DNA of 18,020 nucleotides from JACOYH01 sp964469735 (GTDB lineage Bacteria; Patescibacteriota; Minisyncoccia; Minisyncoccales; MHMH01), in assembly GCA_964469735.1 (NCBI GenBank), contig CAYXYS010000007.1, forward strand, positions 1 through 18,020. The letters run 5' to 3'. Position numbers and translations under genes: made by a program. Under the pieces are notes generated by a model, which was not told the DNA's origin, did not search any database, and saw only the letters and a list, made by a program, of their open reading frames with translations. Positions 6,229-13,385 of the stretch are shown here, one piece after another. Within the stretch, counting starts at the first letter, position 1. The number at the start of each line of letters is the position of its first letter.

Positions 6229-7851
6229 TTAGTATCCCATATCCATTCCGGGCATTTGAGAATTCTTGTTCTTATTCTCATCCGGCTTTTCAGCGATAAC
6301 CACTTCGGTAGTTAAAAGCATGGAAGCGGCTGACACGGCGTTTTCAAGGGCCGACCTGACAACCTTAGTCGGATCAACGATTCCCGCCTGCATCATATCT
6401 CCGTAAACATCGTTTAGGGCGTCATATCCGAAAGAACCTTCATTCTTGAGAATTTCAGCTGCTATCACGGAGCCGTCCTTGCCGCCGTTGTGGGCAATCT
6501 GGCGAATGGGCTCCTCAAGGGCCCTCTTTAATATCTTCAAACCGATTACTTCTTCTTCTTTTCCTTCGACATTCTCTAGGGCCTTGAGAGAGCGCAGCAG
6601 AGCCACTCCTCCGCCGGGCACTATGCCTTCTTCAATGGCGGCCCTGGTGGCGGCTAAAGCGTCTTCAGTCTTGTGCTGCCTGGCTTTCTGCTCAACCTCG
6701 GTGGCTGCTCCCACTTTGATGACAGCCACTCCTCCGGCCAATTTAGCCACTCTTTCCTGCAGCTTTTCTTTGTCAAAATCGGAATCCGATTCTTTAATTA
6801 GGTTTTTGAGCTGCTTAATCCTAAAATCAATTTCTTCCTTACCTCCTTTTCCTTCGACGATAGTGGTGTTTTCCTTAGTGGAAACAACCCTTCTAGCCGA
6901 ACCAAGTTGGTCGAGCTCAACCTTGTCCAGTTTTAATCCGGCTTCCTCGGAAATAACCTTGCCTCCGGTAACTATGGCGATGTCTTCAAGCATTTCTTTC
7001 TTCCTGTCGCCGAATCCCGGCGCCTTAATGGCAAGAGCGTTAAACACTCCCCTGAGCCTGTTAACCACTAGCGTAGCTAAAGCCTCTCCCTCAACGTCAT
7101 CGGCAATAATAACAAGCTCTTTTTTGCCCGTCTGGGCGACTTTTTCTAAAACGGGAAGTATTTCTTGCAAAGAAGAAATCCTTTTGTCGGTAATTAAAAT
7201 GTAAGGATCCTCAAACACGGCTTCCATCCTGTCGGCGTTAGTAACCATATAGTGGGAAATGTATCCTCTGTCGAACTGCAATCCCTTTACTACTTCCTTT
7301 TGAATACCGAGGGTCTTCGATTCTTCTACTGTCACCACTCCGTCCTTTCCGACTTCGGTCATAACTTCGGCAATGAGATTGCCGAGCTCGGCGTCTTCGG
7401 CTGAAATGGTGGCAACCTGGGCTATCTCCTCTTTTCCGGAAACATCCTTGGACAGTTTTCTTAGTTCTTCAACCGCCAACTTGCAACCTTTTTCCAATCC
7501 CCTCTTAAGAGACAGCGGATTGGCTCCGGCGGCAACGTTTTTCAAGCCTTCCGTTATTATCGCCTGAGCCAGCAAGGTGGCGGTAGTAGTGCCGTCTCCC
7601 GCAACATCATTGGTTTTCTCGGCTACTTCTTTGACTATCTCGGCTCCCAGGTTTTCCATCTTATCTTCCAACTCTATTTCTTTGGCAATAGAAACTCCGT
7701 CGTTGGTTATGACGGGAGAGCCGTAACCTTTGTCCAAAACAACGTTCCTTCCTCTCGGGCCGAGAGTGACTTTGACGGCGTTGGCCAGTTTGTCCACGCC
7801 TAATTTAAGCTTTTTTCTGGCTATTTCGTCGTATTGAATCTGTTTTGCCAT
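6229..7851 (-). CDS. groL: chaperonin GroEL (Hsp60)
   Basis: ATP-dependent cytoplasmic folding chaperone forming a double ring capped by GroES. It has 540 residues, the normal length. Visible hallmarks are TLGPRGRNVVLDK (29-41), D51 in NDGVSIAKE, the ATP motif GDGTTT (85-90), and GIVPGGGVALLR in the C-terminal equatorial domain. The tail ends in MPGMDMGY, a shortened form of the usual Gly-Met-rich tail. It lies 42 bases downstream of groES. That gap consists largely of an AT-rich heptamer repeat and has no Shine-Dalgarno. Control is expected from the CIRCE-like site in front of groES. Confidence 0.98.
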   Translation of the reverse strand: MAKQIQYDEIARKKLKLGVDKLANAVKVTLGPRGRNVVLDKGYGSPVITNDGVSIAKEIELEDKMENLGAEIVKEVAEKTNDVAGDGTTTATLLAQAIITEGLKNVAAGANPLSLKRGLEKGCKLAVEELRKLSKDVSGKEEIAQVATISAEDAELGNLIAEVMTEVGKDGVVTVEESKTLGIQKEVVKGLQFDRGYISHYMVTNADRMEAVFEDPYILITDKRISSLQEILPVLEKVAQTGKKELVIIADDVEGEALATLVVNRLRGVFNALAIKAPGFGDRKKEMLEDIAIVTGGKVISEEAGLKLDKVELDQLGSARRVVSTKENTTIVEGKGGKEEIDFRIKQLKNLIKESDSDFDKEKLQERVAKLAGGVAVIKVGAATEVEQKARQHKTEDALAATRAAIEEGIVPGGGVALLRSLKALENVEGKEEEVIGLKILKRALEEPIRQIAHNGGKDGSVIAAEILKNEGSFGYDALNDVYGDMMQAGIVDPTKVVRSALENAVSAASMLLTTEVVIAEKPDENKNKNSQMPGMDMGY

Positions 7852-7857
7852 ATGTTT

Positions 7858-7885
7858 AGAAATTAGAAATTAAAAATTAGAAATT
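7858..7885. repeat. four AT-rich heptamers between groES and groEL
   Basis: On the plus strand: AGAAATT, AGAAATT, AAAAATT and AGAAATT, back to back. The groES-groEL gap is 42 bases, so the repeat fills most of it. It is a simple repeat that would keep the groEL start region unstructured. Confidence 0.8.
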
Positions 7886-7893
7886 ACGCGATT

Positions 7894-8184
7894 TTACTCT
7901 AAAATCGCAAGTATGTCTTCCTGCTTGGCGATTAAGTATTCTTTGTTATCGACTTTGATTTCAGTGGGGCCGTATTTGGTGAACAGCACCTTATCCCCGG
8001 CCTTGACTTCCGGGGGAATGCTCTTGCCTGATTTGTCTTTTTTGCCCGGTCCGACGGCAATCACCTTGCCCTGTTCGGGCCTTTCCTTTTCTGCTGTATC
8101 CGGCAATAAAATGCCTGTCTCGGTTTTTTCCTCGCCCTTGATGGGCTCAATAAGGATATGGTCTGAAATTGGTTTAATCTGCAT
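7894..8184 (-). CDS. groS: co-chaperonin GroES (Hsp10)
   Basis: Seven-subunit lid of the GroEL chamber. It has 96 residues, the normal length. It starts MQIKPISDHILIEPI, has the mobile-loop region around EEKTETGILLPDTA (about 18-31), and continues GKVIAVGPG and DKVLFTKYGPTEIKVD. It is first in the groES-groEL operon. The start codon lies about 7 bases from the predicted transcription start, with no Shine-Dalgarno. A CIRCE-like inverted repeat overlaps the promoter, suggesting HrcA-type heat-shock control. Confidence 0.97.
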   Translation of the reverse strand: MQIKPISDHILIEPIKGEEKTETGILLPDTAEKERPEQGKVIAVGPGKKDKSGKSIPPEVKAGDKVLFTKYGPTEIKVDNKEYLIAKQEDILAILE

Positions 8185-8197
8185 ATATTTTTGGTTA

Positions 8198-8226
8198 ATT
8201 ATATTAATTAGTTTAGCAGTTTAAAG
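8198..8226 (-). promoter_or_regulatory. groES-groEL promoter
   Basis: A perfect TATAAT (8198-8203) lies 17 bases from a weak -35, CTTTAA (8221-8226). The -35 sits inside the CIRCE-like repeat. The predicted start is near 8191, giving a 7-base leader. Confidence 0.55.
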
Positions 8227-8239
8227 CTCCGACTGCTAA
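8213..8239. promoter_or_regulatory. CIRCE-like heat-shock operator
   Basis: The minus strand reads TTAGCAGTC-N9-AACTGCTAA. The canonical HrcA operator CIRCE is TTAGCACTC-N9-GAGTGCTAA. The 9-9-9 layout is identical, the outer TTAGCA/TGCTAA is kept, and the inner bases differ by compensating changes (CAGT/ACTG). It overlaps the groES -35 region, where repressor binding would block transcription. An additional half-site copy (AGCAGT) lies just upstream. hrcA is not in the window. Confidence 0.7.
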
Positions 8240-8253
8240 CTGCTACTCCTTCA

Positions 8254-8282
8254 AAATTACCAAAACAAAAAAGCCTTGTCAA
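8254..8282 (-). promoter_or_regulatory. possible second, upstream groES promoter
   Basis: A perfect TTGACA (8277-8282) is followed at 17 bases by a poor TAATTT (8254-8259). It would give a leader of about 62 bases containing the whole CIRCE-like repeat. Weak -10, so low confidence. Confidence 0.2.
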
Positions 8283-8286
8283 GATA

Positions 8287-8314
8287 AAAGCCGGCGAAAA
8301 GTGCCGCCGGCTTT
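8287..8314 (-). terminator. uvrA terminator
   Basis: A perfect 10-bp GC-rich stem (AAAGCCGGCG with CGCCGGCTTT, 8-base loop) begins 48 bases after the uvrA stop and runs into TTTTATC on the minus strand. It separates uvrA from groES. Confidence 0.75.
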
Positions 8315-8362
8315 AAAGCGTAAAAAAGAGATGAATCCAATTAACGGCTACAATATGGAGTA

Positions 8363-11221
8363 CTATAAAACGGTTTTGAGAAATTGTCCAGTGTAACTTT
8401 TCTTGATTTTGCTGATCTCCCTGGGAGTTCCTTCTGCCACAACATATCCTCCGCCCTCTCCGCCCTCAGGACCCATATCTATGCACCAGTCAGTATTTTT
8501 TATGAAATCAAGATTATGTTCTATGGTTACCACGGTATTTCCCATATCCACTAAATTCCTGAGAACCTGAATCAGCCTTCGCACGTCTTCAAAGTGCAGG
8601 CCGGTCGTCGGTTCGTCTAAAATGTAAAGGCTTTTGCCGGTGGCTTTCCTGGAAAGCTCTGTGGCCAGCTTAACTCTCTGGGCTTCCCCTCCCGACAAAG
8701 AAGGAGCGGGCTGCCCGACTTTCATATAGCCCAAGCCGACCTCGTTCAGGGTTTTCAGCTTGTCTGAAAGTCCGGGTATGTTTTTAAAAAACTCTAAAGC
8801 TTCTTCAACGGTCATTTCCAATACGTCGGAAATATTTTTACCCCGGTACTCCACGGCCAAAGTCTCTCTATTGAATCTTTTGCCTTTGCACTCCTCGCAT
8901 TCCACGTAAATGTCGGGAAGAAAATACATTTCAATCTTCCTCACTCCCTGGCCCTCGCAGGCTTCGCACCTTCCCCCTTTGACGTTAAAAGAAAATCGGC
9001 CCGGCTGGTATCCCCTTATCTTGGCCTCTTTGGTTTGAGCGAACAGATCCCTTATATACGAAAAAGCTCCGGTGTAAGTGGCGGGATTGGATCTCGGGGT
9101 CCGGCCTATGGGAGACTGGTCAACTAAAACTACCTTATTAATATGCTCTGTTCCGGTTATGCCCTGGTGCTTTCCGGGCTCCTCTTTTGCCCTGTAAAAT
9201 TTCTTTAAAAGAGATTTGGCTAGAATGTCGTTCATTAAGGAAGACTTCCCCGAACCGGAAACGCCGGTAATACAGACGAATTCTCCCAAAGGAATTTTAA
9301 CGTCGATATTCTTTAAATTATGCTCGCTGGCTTTTTTAATGACCAAACAGCTCTTTTTGTTTTTGGAGGCGGCTTTATTATTCTTTTTCACCTCCTTCAC
9401 CTCCACCTTTTTCTTCCCGGAAAGATACTCTCCCGTAAGAGTTTTTGACTTCACTATGGCTTTGGGCGTTCCCTCAAAAACTATTTTTCCTCCGTGCTTT
9501 CCGGCTCCCGGACCCACGTCCACTATCCAGTCGGAAGCGGCTATAGTCTGTTGGTCGTGCTCAACCACCACCAAAGAGTTGCCCGCGTCCCTTAATTTCT
9601 TAATGGTGAAAATCAGCCTTTCTTGGTCTCTGGCATGAAGGCCTATGGAAGGTTCGTCTAAAATATACAAAACGCCGGTCAGCTTTGAACCAATTTGAGT
9701 AGCTAAGCGTATCCTCTGCTCCTCTCCTCCGGCCAGAGTGGTGGTCTTTCTATCTAAAGTCAGATAGTCCAGCCCTACATCAATCAAAAAGCTTAGCCGG
9801 TTGATTATTTCCTTAATTATCGGCTGGGCTATCTTGAACTCGTCGTCTTTAAGCTTTTTTGATTTCGGCCGGATAAGCTCTTCAAAGAACTGCCTTGTCT
9901 CAGACACGCTGGTTTCCACGACCTGATAAATGGACTTACCGGCCACGGTAACGGCCAGAGCCTCTGGTTTCAATCTTTTCCCATTACAAACTTCGCACTC
10001 TTTTTCAACCATATACTGCTCTATCTCCTGCCTGGCGTAATCGGATTCGGTTTCTCCGTACCTCCTTTCAAGATTGGGAATAACCCCCTCAAAACTCGCC
10101 TCTCTTCGCGGTTGAAGCGGGTCACCGTCGCCGTAAAGTATTATATCTATCGTTTTTTGGGGCAGCTCTTTTATGGGATCGTCCAAGGAAAATCCGTATT
10201 TTTCCGCCAACTCCGAGAGCTTCCAATAATAGTAGCCCTGCCTGCCCACTTTATGGGAAGCTTTGGCCCAAGGGAAAATTCCCCCTTCAGCTATAGTTAA
10301 GTTGGAATTAGGAATAACCAAATTTGGATCCACTTCCAGCTTTTGGCCCAACCCGTGGCATCCCGGACAAGCGCCATAGGGAGAATTAAAAGAAAAAAGC
10401 CTCGGCTCGATTTCGGGAAGCGAAATTCCGCAATCTTCGCAGGCAAAATTCTCGGAAAAAAGATAATCTTTGGGTTTGGCTTTGGATTCCGGATCGCCAG
10501 CAGACACCATTACCACTCCCTTGCCCAGCTTCAAGGCGGTTTCTATGGAATCCACCAGCCTGGGCTTGTCTATATTCTTTTCCATAAGAAGCCTGTCGAC
10601 TACCACTTCTATGGTGTGCTTCTTTTTGCGGTCCAAATCAACAGCGACCGCTTCGTCGGTCCTTTGAACCACTCCGTCCACCCTTACCCTGACAAACCCG
10701 CCCCTTTGAATTTCCTCCAAAATCCCCTTATGCTCTCCTTTCCTGCCTCTCACCACCGGACCTAAAACCATTATTTCCGTCTGCTGCTTGAATCCCATTA
10801 TTTGTTCGACTATTTGGTCAACTGTCTGGCGGGAAACTTTTTTGCCGCATTTCGGGCAATGGGGCTCCCCTATTCTGGCAAATAAAAGGCGGAGATAATC
10901 GTATATCTCTGTTGTAGTGCCGACGGTGGAACGAGGGTTACGGCTCGCCTTTCTTTGATCTATGGAAATAGCAGGAGAAATTCCTTCTATCTTGTCCACG
11001 TCGGGCTTGTCCATTACCCCTAAAAATTGCCTGGCGTACGCGGAAAGAGATTCAACATATCTTCTCTGCCCCTCGGCGTACAGAGTGTCAAAAGCCAAGG
11101 AAGATTTTCCCGAGCCCGAAATCCCGGTTATCACCACTAGTTTGTTTTTGGGAATATCCAGGCTGACGTTTTTTAAATTATGAACCCTAGCTCCCCTAAT
11201 TTTGATAAAGTCTTGGGCCAT
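8363..11221 (-). CDS. uvrA: excinuclease ABC subunit A
   Basis: Damage-recognition ATPase of nucleotide excision repair, which loads UvrB. It has 952 residues from the chosen start, MAQDFIKIRGARVHNLKN, the classical UvrA N-terminus. The first ATPase half has Walker A GISGSGKSSLAFDT and the signature LAGGEEQRIRLATQ, where LSGGE is usual. Zinc-binding cysteine pairs occur as CPKC, CEDC, CPGC and CEVC. The second half has GVSGSGKSSL, the zinc module CEAC/CEEC, LSGGEAQRVKLA and YILDEPTTGLH. The reading frame is open for 16 more codons to 11269, but that extension runs through the gene's own promoter (11241-11269), so it cannot be translated from this transcript. The leader is about 13 bases without a Shine-Dalgarno. 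Confidence 0.97.
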   Translation of the reverse strand: MAQDFIKIRGARVHNLKNVSLDIPKNKLVVITGISGSGKSSLAFDTLYAEGQRRYVESLSAYARQFLGVMDKPDVDKIEGISPAISIDQRKASRNPRSTVGTTTEIYDYLRLLFARIGEPHCPKCGKKVSRQTVDQIVEQIMGFKQQTEIMVLGPVVRGRKGEHKGILEEIQRGGFVRVRVDGVVQRTDEAVAVDLDRKKKHTIEVVVDRLLMEKNIDKPRLVDSIETALKLGKGVVMVSAGDPESKAKPKDYLFSENFACEDCGISLPEIEPRLFSFNSPYGACPGCHGLGQKLEVDPNLVIPNSNLTIAEGGIFPWAKASHKVGRQGYYYWKLSELAEKYGFSLDDPIKELPQKTIDIILYGDGDPLQPRREASFEGVIPNLERRYGETESDYARQEIEQYMVEKECEVCNGKRLKPEALAVTVAGKSIYQVVETSVSETRQFFEELIRPKSKKLKDDEFKIAQPIIKEIINRLSFLIDVGLDYLTLDRKTTTLAGGEEQRIRLATQIGSKLTGVLYILDEPSIGLHARDQERLIFTIKKLRDAGNSLVVVEHDQQTIAASDWIVDVGPGAGKHGGKIVFEGTPKAIVKSKTLTGEYLSGKKKVEVKEVKKNNKAASKNKKSCLVIKKASEHNLKNIDVKIPLGEFVCITGVSGSGKSSLMNDILAKSLLKKFYRAKEEPGKHQGITGTEHINKVVLVDQSPIGRTPRSNPATYTGAFSYIRDLFAQTKEAKIRGYQPGRFSFNVKGGRCEACEGQGVRKIEMYFLPDIYVECEECKGKRFNRETLAVEYRGKNISDVLEMTVEEALEFFKNIPGLSDKLKTLNEVGLGYMKVGQPAPSLSGGEAQRVKLATELSRKATGKSLYILDEPTTGLHFEDVRRLIQVLRNLVDMGNTVVTIEHNLDFIKNTDWCIDMGPEGGEGGGYVVAEGTPREISKIKKSYTGQFLKTVL

Positions 11222-11240
11222 GGAATTTAAGCAGTTTATC

Positions 11241-11269
11241 ATTATACTCCCAATTTCAAAGCAAGGCAA
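11241..11269 (-). promoter_or_regulatory. uvrA promoter
   Basis: The minus strand has TTGCCT (11264-11269), a 17-base spacer and a perfect TATAAT (11241-11246). The predicted start is near 11234, 13 bases from the ATG. It stands back to back with the promoter of the gene at 11357. No typical LexA box was seen. Confidence 0.7.
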
Positions 11270-11296
11270 GGCAGGGCTGGCGGGAAAGAAAAAGGG

Positions 11297-11325
11297 TTGA
11301 CAAATATAATTATTTTGTATATAAT
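11297..11325 (+). promoter_or_regulatory. consensus promoter of the orphan gene
   Basis: Perfect TTGACA (11297-11302), 17-base spacer, perfect TATAAT (11320-11325). It is the only fully consensus promoter I found here. The predicted start is near 11332, leaving a 25-base leader. Confidence 0.85.
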
Positions 11326-11342
11326 ATTAACCAGAAAATCAT

Positions 11343-11349
11343 AAGGAGG
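11343..11349 (+). promoter_or_regulatory. perfect Shine-Dalgarno that sets a TTG start
   Basis: AAGGAGG lies 7 bases before TTG at 11357. No ATG or GTG sits at a suitable distance, so TTG is the start. Almost every other gene in the window lacks such a site. Confidence 0.8.
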
Positions 11350-11356
11350 AAGCAAA

Positions 11357-11923
11357 TTGAAAAAGGTAATTGTCTACGTTTTACTGGTGGCGCTGGCCGC
11401 AACCGCGGCAGGGTTCGGAGGAGCTTGGAACGACGCGAAGCAGGATCTGAAAACAACGGAAAACGCCCTACTCAACGAGGCCAATTTCTCGCAGAAGCAG
11501 CGGGAAGCCCTGCGCGAGCTGCGAGAAGAAAACAAAGAGCTGGAAGGAAAACTCGCACAGCAAACCTTCCTGGCCGAAGAAAACGCCAAGGCGCTCGAGC
11601 TGGCAACCATCGCAGGCAGAGCTTTCATCGACCAATATCCGTTCGACAAGCTCGGCTTCAATGATAAGCCGGCACAAGATTTGAAAGTTCAGCTCGTCGA
11701 GGTCGCACAAGAAAAAGGCGCGGCCTATAAGGTTGTCGCCGTGACAACCGCCGACAAATTCGGAAACTACTGCTTCCGGATTGAGGCCGGCTCCTATCTC
11801 GTCCAGCCACTCCTGTCCGTTCCGGGCTATCCCGCTTGGAACTATTCCTCCAACCTGGAATACCGGACCATCGAGGTCTCTAAAGGAGAACTCGCCCTCG
11901 GTCCAATATTTCTCGTAAGATGA
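11357..11923 (+). CDS. orphan membrane-anchored or secreted coiled-coil protein
   Basis: A 188-residue protein of unknown function. Residues 2-3 are lysines, followed by a hydrophobic segment (4-23, Ala-rich), a signal peptide or membrane anchor. Residues about 26-86 are rich in Glu, Lys, Leu and Gln and look like a coiled coil. Residues about 90-188 form a mixed domain with beta-like stretches (VQLVEVA, YKVVAVTTA, YCFRIEAG, YRTIEVS) and one Cys (139). It has a TTG start, a perfect Shine-Dalgarno, a consensus promoter and its own terminator, so it is a single-gene unit. Composition is odd: two 60-base samples (11401-11520) are 58-60% GC by hand count, against 37-42% in two samples of the next gene, and C-ending codons dominate. 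This may mean high expression or foreign origin. I do not recognise the family. Confidence 0.85.
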   Translation: MKKVIVYVLLVALAATAAGFGGAWNDAKQDLKTTENALLNEANFSQKQREALRELREENKELEGKLAQQTFLAEENAKALELATIAGRAFIDQYPFDKLGFNDKPAQDLKVQLVEVAQEKGAAYKVVAVTTADKFGNYCFRIEAGSYLVQPLLSVPGYPAWNYSSNLEYRTIEVSKGELALGPIFLVR

Positions 11924-11932
11924 AAGACCTCA

Positions 11933-11970
11933 AAGCCCTGAGCTAAAAGCCCAGGGCTTCTTCTTGTTTT
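11933..11970 (+). terminator. terminator of the orphan gene
   Basis: An 8-bp stem (AAGCCCTG, 11933-11940, with CAGGGCTT, 11952-11959) and an 11-base loop are followed by CTTCTTGTTTT, 10 bases after the stop codon. The T-tract contains the -35 element of the next promoter. Confidence 0.75.
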
Positions 11971-11992
11971 AGAGTAAAAATTGGGCTAAAAT
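11964..11992 (+). promoter_or_regulatory. promoter of the uvrC-like gene
   Basis: TTGTTT (11964-11969), 17-base spacer, TAAAAT (11987-11992). The predicted start is near 11999, one base before the ATG at 12000. The ATG at 11991 lies inside the -10 and is therefore unlikely to be used. Confidence 0.5.
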
Positions 11993-11999
11993 GGCCAAT

Positions 12000-13286
12000 A
12001 TGGAAAAATTCAGATACCTAAACCGAAAGGATATCTCTAAACTTCCAAAGAGCGCCGGAGTTTATTCTTTTTCCGATGGAAAAAAGACTCTTCTATATAT
12101 AGGAAAGGCCGGGAATATAAAAGGGAGGGTTAAAAACCATTTCCAGCAACCTTCCTGCAGGGATAACCTTTATATAGATAGAGTTAAAAAAATCGGCTGG
12201 GTCAAAACCGACTCCGAAATTGAAGCTTTAATATTGGAGGCCGAACTGATTAAAAAACGCCGGCCCGACTATAATATAATTTGGAAAGACGACAAGAACT
12301 ATTTTTACGTTGGAATAACCAAAGAAGACTTTCCCAGGGTTTTCATCACCCACCAGCCCAAAGATGACAGAGGCTTCGCCTTACTCATCGGGCCGTTTGT
12401 TGATGGGCGAGCGCTAAAGGAAACATTAAGAATATTAAGGAAAGTTTTTCCTTATCGCAGCTGCTCTCAATTGCCAAAACACGCTTGCCTTTGGTACCAG
12501 CTGGACCGCTGCCCCGCCCCCTGCCTTTTCCAGTCAAATCTGGCCCGCCAAATCGAAGGAGGCTTAGCCTTACTCAAATTTAAAAAGGAATATCAAAGGA
12601 ATATTAAAAACCTGGCGGAAATTCTTCGCGGGAAAAAGCTCCATATTTTGAAAGAAATGGAAAAAGAGATGAAAAAGCTCTCCCGAAAAGAAAAATTTGA
12701 AGAAGCGAACAAAATCAAAAATCAAATCTACTCCCTTAAAAGAGTTTTTTCTCACGCCAGAATTTTTGAATTGAGTGAGGCTAAGCCTCCGTCAATAAAG
12801 GGGTGGCCGTATAAAAGGGCTGAAGCCTATGATGTTGCCAACATCCAGGGAAGTGCGGCAACGGGATCTATGGTGGTATTTACAAACGGACTGCCCGACA
12901 AGTCACAGTACCGCAAGTTTAAAATAAAAATGGAGAACAAGCCCAACGATGTGGCCATGATAAAAGAGGTCATATCAAGACGATTAAATCACTCCGAATG
13001 GCCCTGCCCCGATTTCATCCTGATCGACGGAGGAAAAGCGCAGCTGAACGCGGCAAAAGAGGCATTGTCTAAACTGCCGAAGAAGGAGGTTGAAAAAATT
13101 AAAGTGACGGCCCTGGCTAAAAAAAACAACGGGCTGTTTGTGGGAGATAAAAAAGAGGTGGTATTATTGAAAAACACGCCCAGAGAATTTTCCAGCATAA
13201 TACTCCAAATGAGGGACGAAGCCCATCGCTTTGCAAGAGCGTACCATCACAAGCTCAGGGAGGTTGCACTCAAACCTCGTTCTTGA
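12000..13286 (+). CDS. uvrC: UvrC-type excinuclease subunit lacking the C-terminal HhH domain
   Basis: Dual-incision nuclease of nucleotide excision repair. It has 428 residues from the start chosen by promoter position (431 from the ATG at 11991). The N-terminal GIY-YIG nuclease shows Y22, Y33 (LYIG), R43 and E80 (LILEAELIKKRRPDYN). The UvrC cysteine block follows (CLWYQLDRCPAPC), then a UvrB-interacting UVR helix pair around KEKFEEANKIKNQI. The RNase H-like nuclease has all three expected residues: Asp in EAYDVANIQGS, Asp in LIDGGKAQLN and His in RDEAHRFA. It ends about 20 residues later. Typical UvrC is about 600 residues and ends in two helix-hairpin-helix motifs, which are absent. No frameshifted HhH remnant is visible after the stop, so the short form looks native. 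Confidence 0.92.
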   Translation: MEKFRYLNRKDISKLPKSAGVYSFSDGKKTLLYIGKAGNIKGRVKNHFQQPSCRDNLYIDRVKKIGWVKTDSEIEALILEAELIKKRRPDYNIIWKDDKNYFYVGITKEDFPRVFITHQPKDDRGFALLIGPFVDGRALKETLRILRKVFPYRSCSQLPKHACLWYQLDRCPAPCLFQSNLARQIEGGLALLKFKKEYQRNIKNLAEILRGKKLHILKEMEKEMKKLSRKEKFEEANKIKNQIYSLKRVFSHARIFELSEAKPPSIKGWPYKRAEAYDVANIQGSAATGSMVVFTNGLPDKSQYRKFKIKMENKPNDVAMIKEVISRRLNHSEWPCPDFILIDGGKAQLNAAKEALSKLPKKEVEKIKVTALAKKNNGLFVGDKKEVVLLKNTPREFSSIILQMRDEAHRFARAYHHKLREVALKPRS

Positions 13287-13289
13287 TAA

Positions 13290-13374
13290 ACCCCGCACCA
13301 TATCTCCGCAAAGATTATGGCGGAACAAGTAATTTAAAAATCTTACCGCATTGACCAAAGATATGGTGCGGGGT
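13290..13374. repeat. 16-bp perfect inverted repeat around the secG-operon promoter
   Basis: ACCCCGCACCATATCT (13290-13305) is repeated in exact inverted form at 13359-13374, 53 bases apart. The left arm starts one base after the uvrC TGA-TAA. The right arm lies between the -35 and -10 of the next promoter. No T-tract follows, so it is not an ordinary terminator. A repressor site pair or a long mRNA hairpin are the alternatives. Confidence 0.85.
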
Positions 13375-13379
13375 AAAAT
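13351..13379 (+). promoter_or_regulatory. promoter of the holin-like/secG operon
   Basis: TTGACC (13351-13356), 17-base spacer, TAAAAT (13374-13379). The predicted transcription start coincides with the A of the ATG at 13386, a leaderless mRNA. Confidence 0.65.
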
Positions 13380-13385
13380 AACATA

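Noticed and set aside
6446..7204. Long Ser-rich plus-strand frame opposite groEL
   Set aside because: Composition follows from groEL codons read backwards; groEL is certain and no promoter or start signal supports the antisense frame.
7858..7885. CRISPR-like array between groES and groEL
   Set aside because: Units are 7 bases with no spacers; it is a simple AT repeat.
13283..13311. A second promoter using TTGATA at 13283 within the inverted repeat region
   Set aside because: No -10 box at 16-18 bases; the bases there read CCGCAA.
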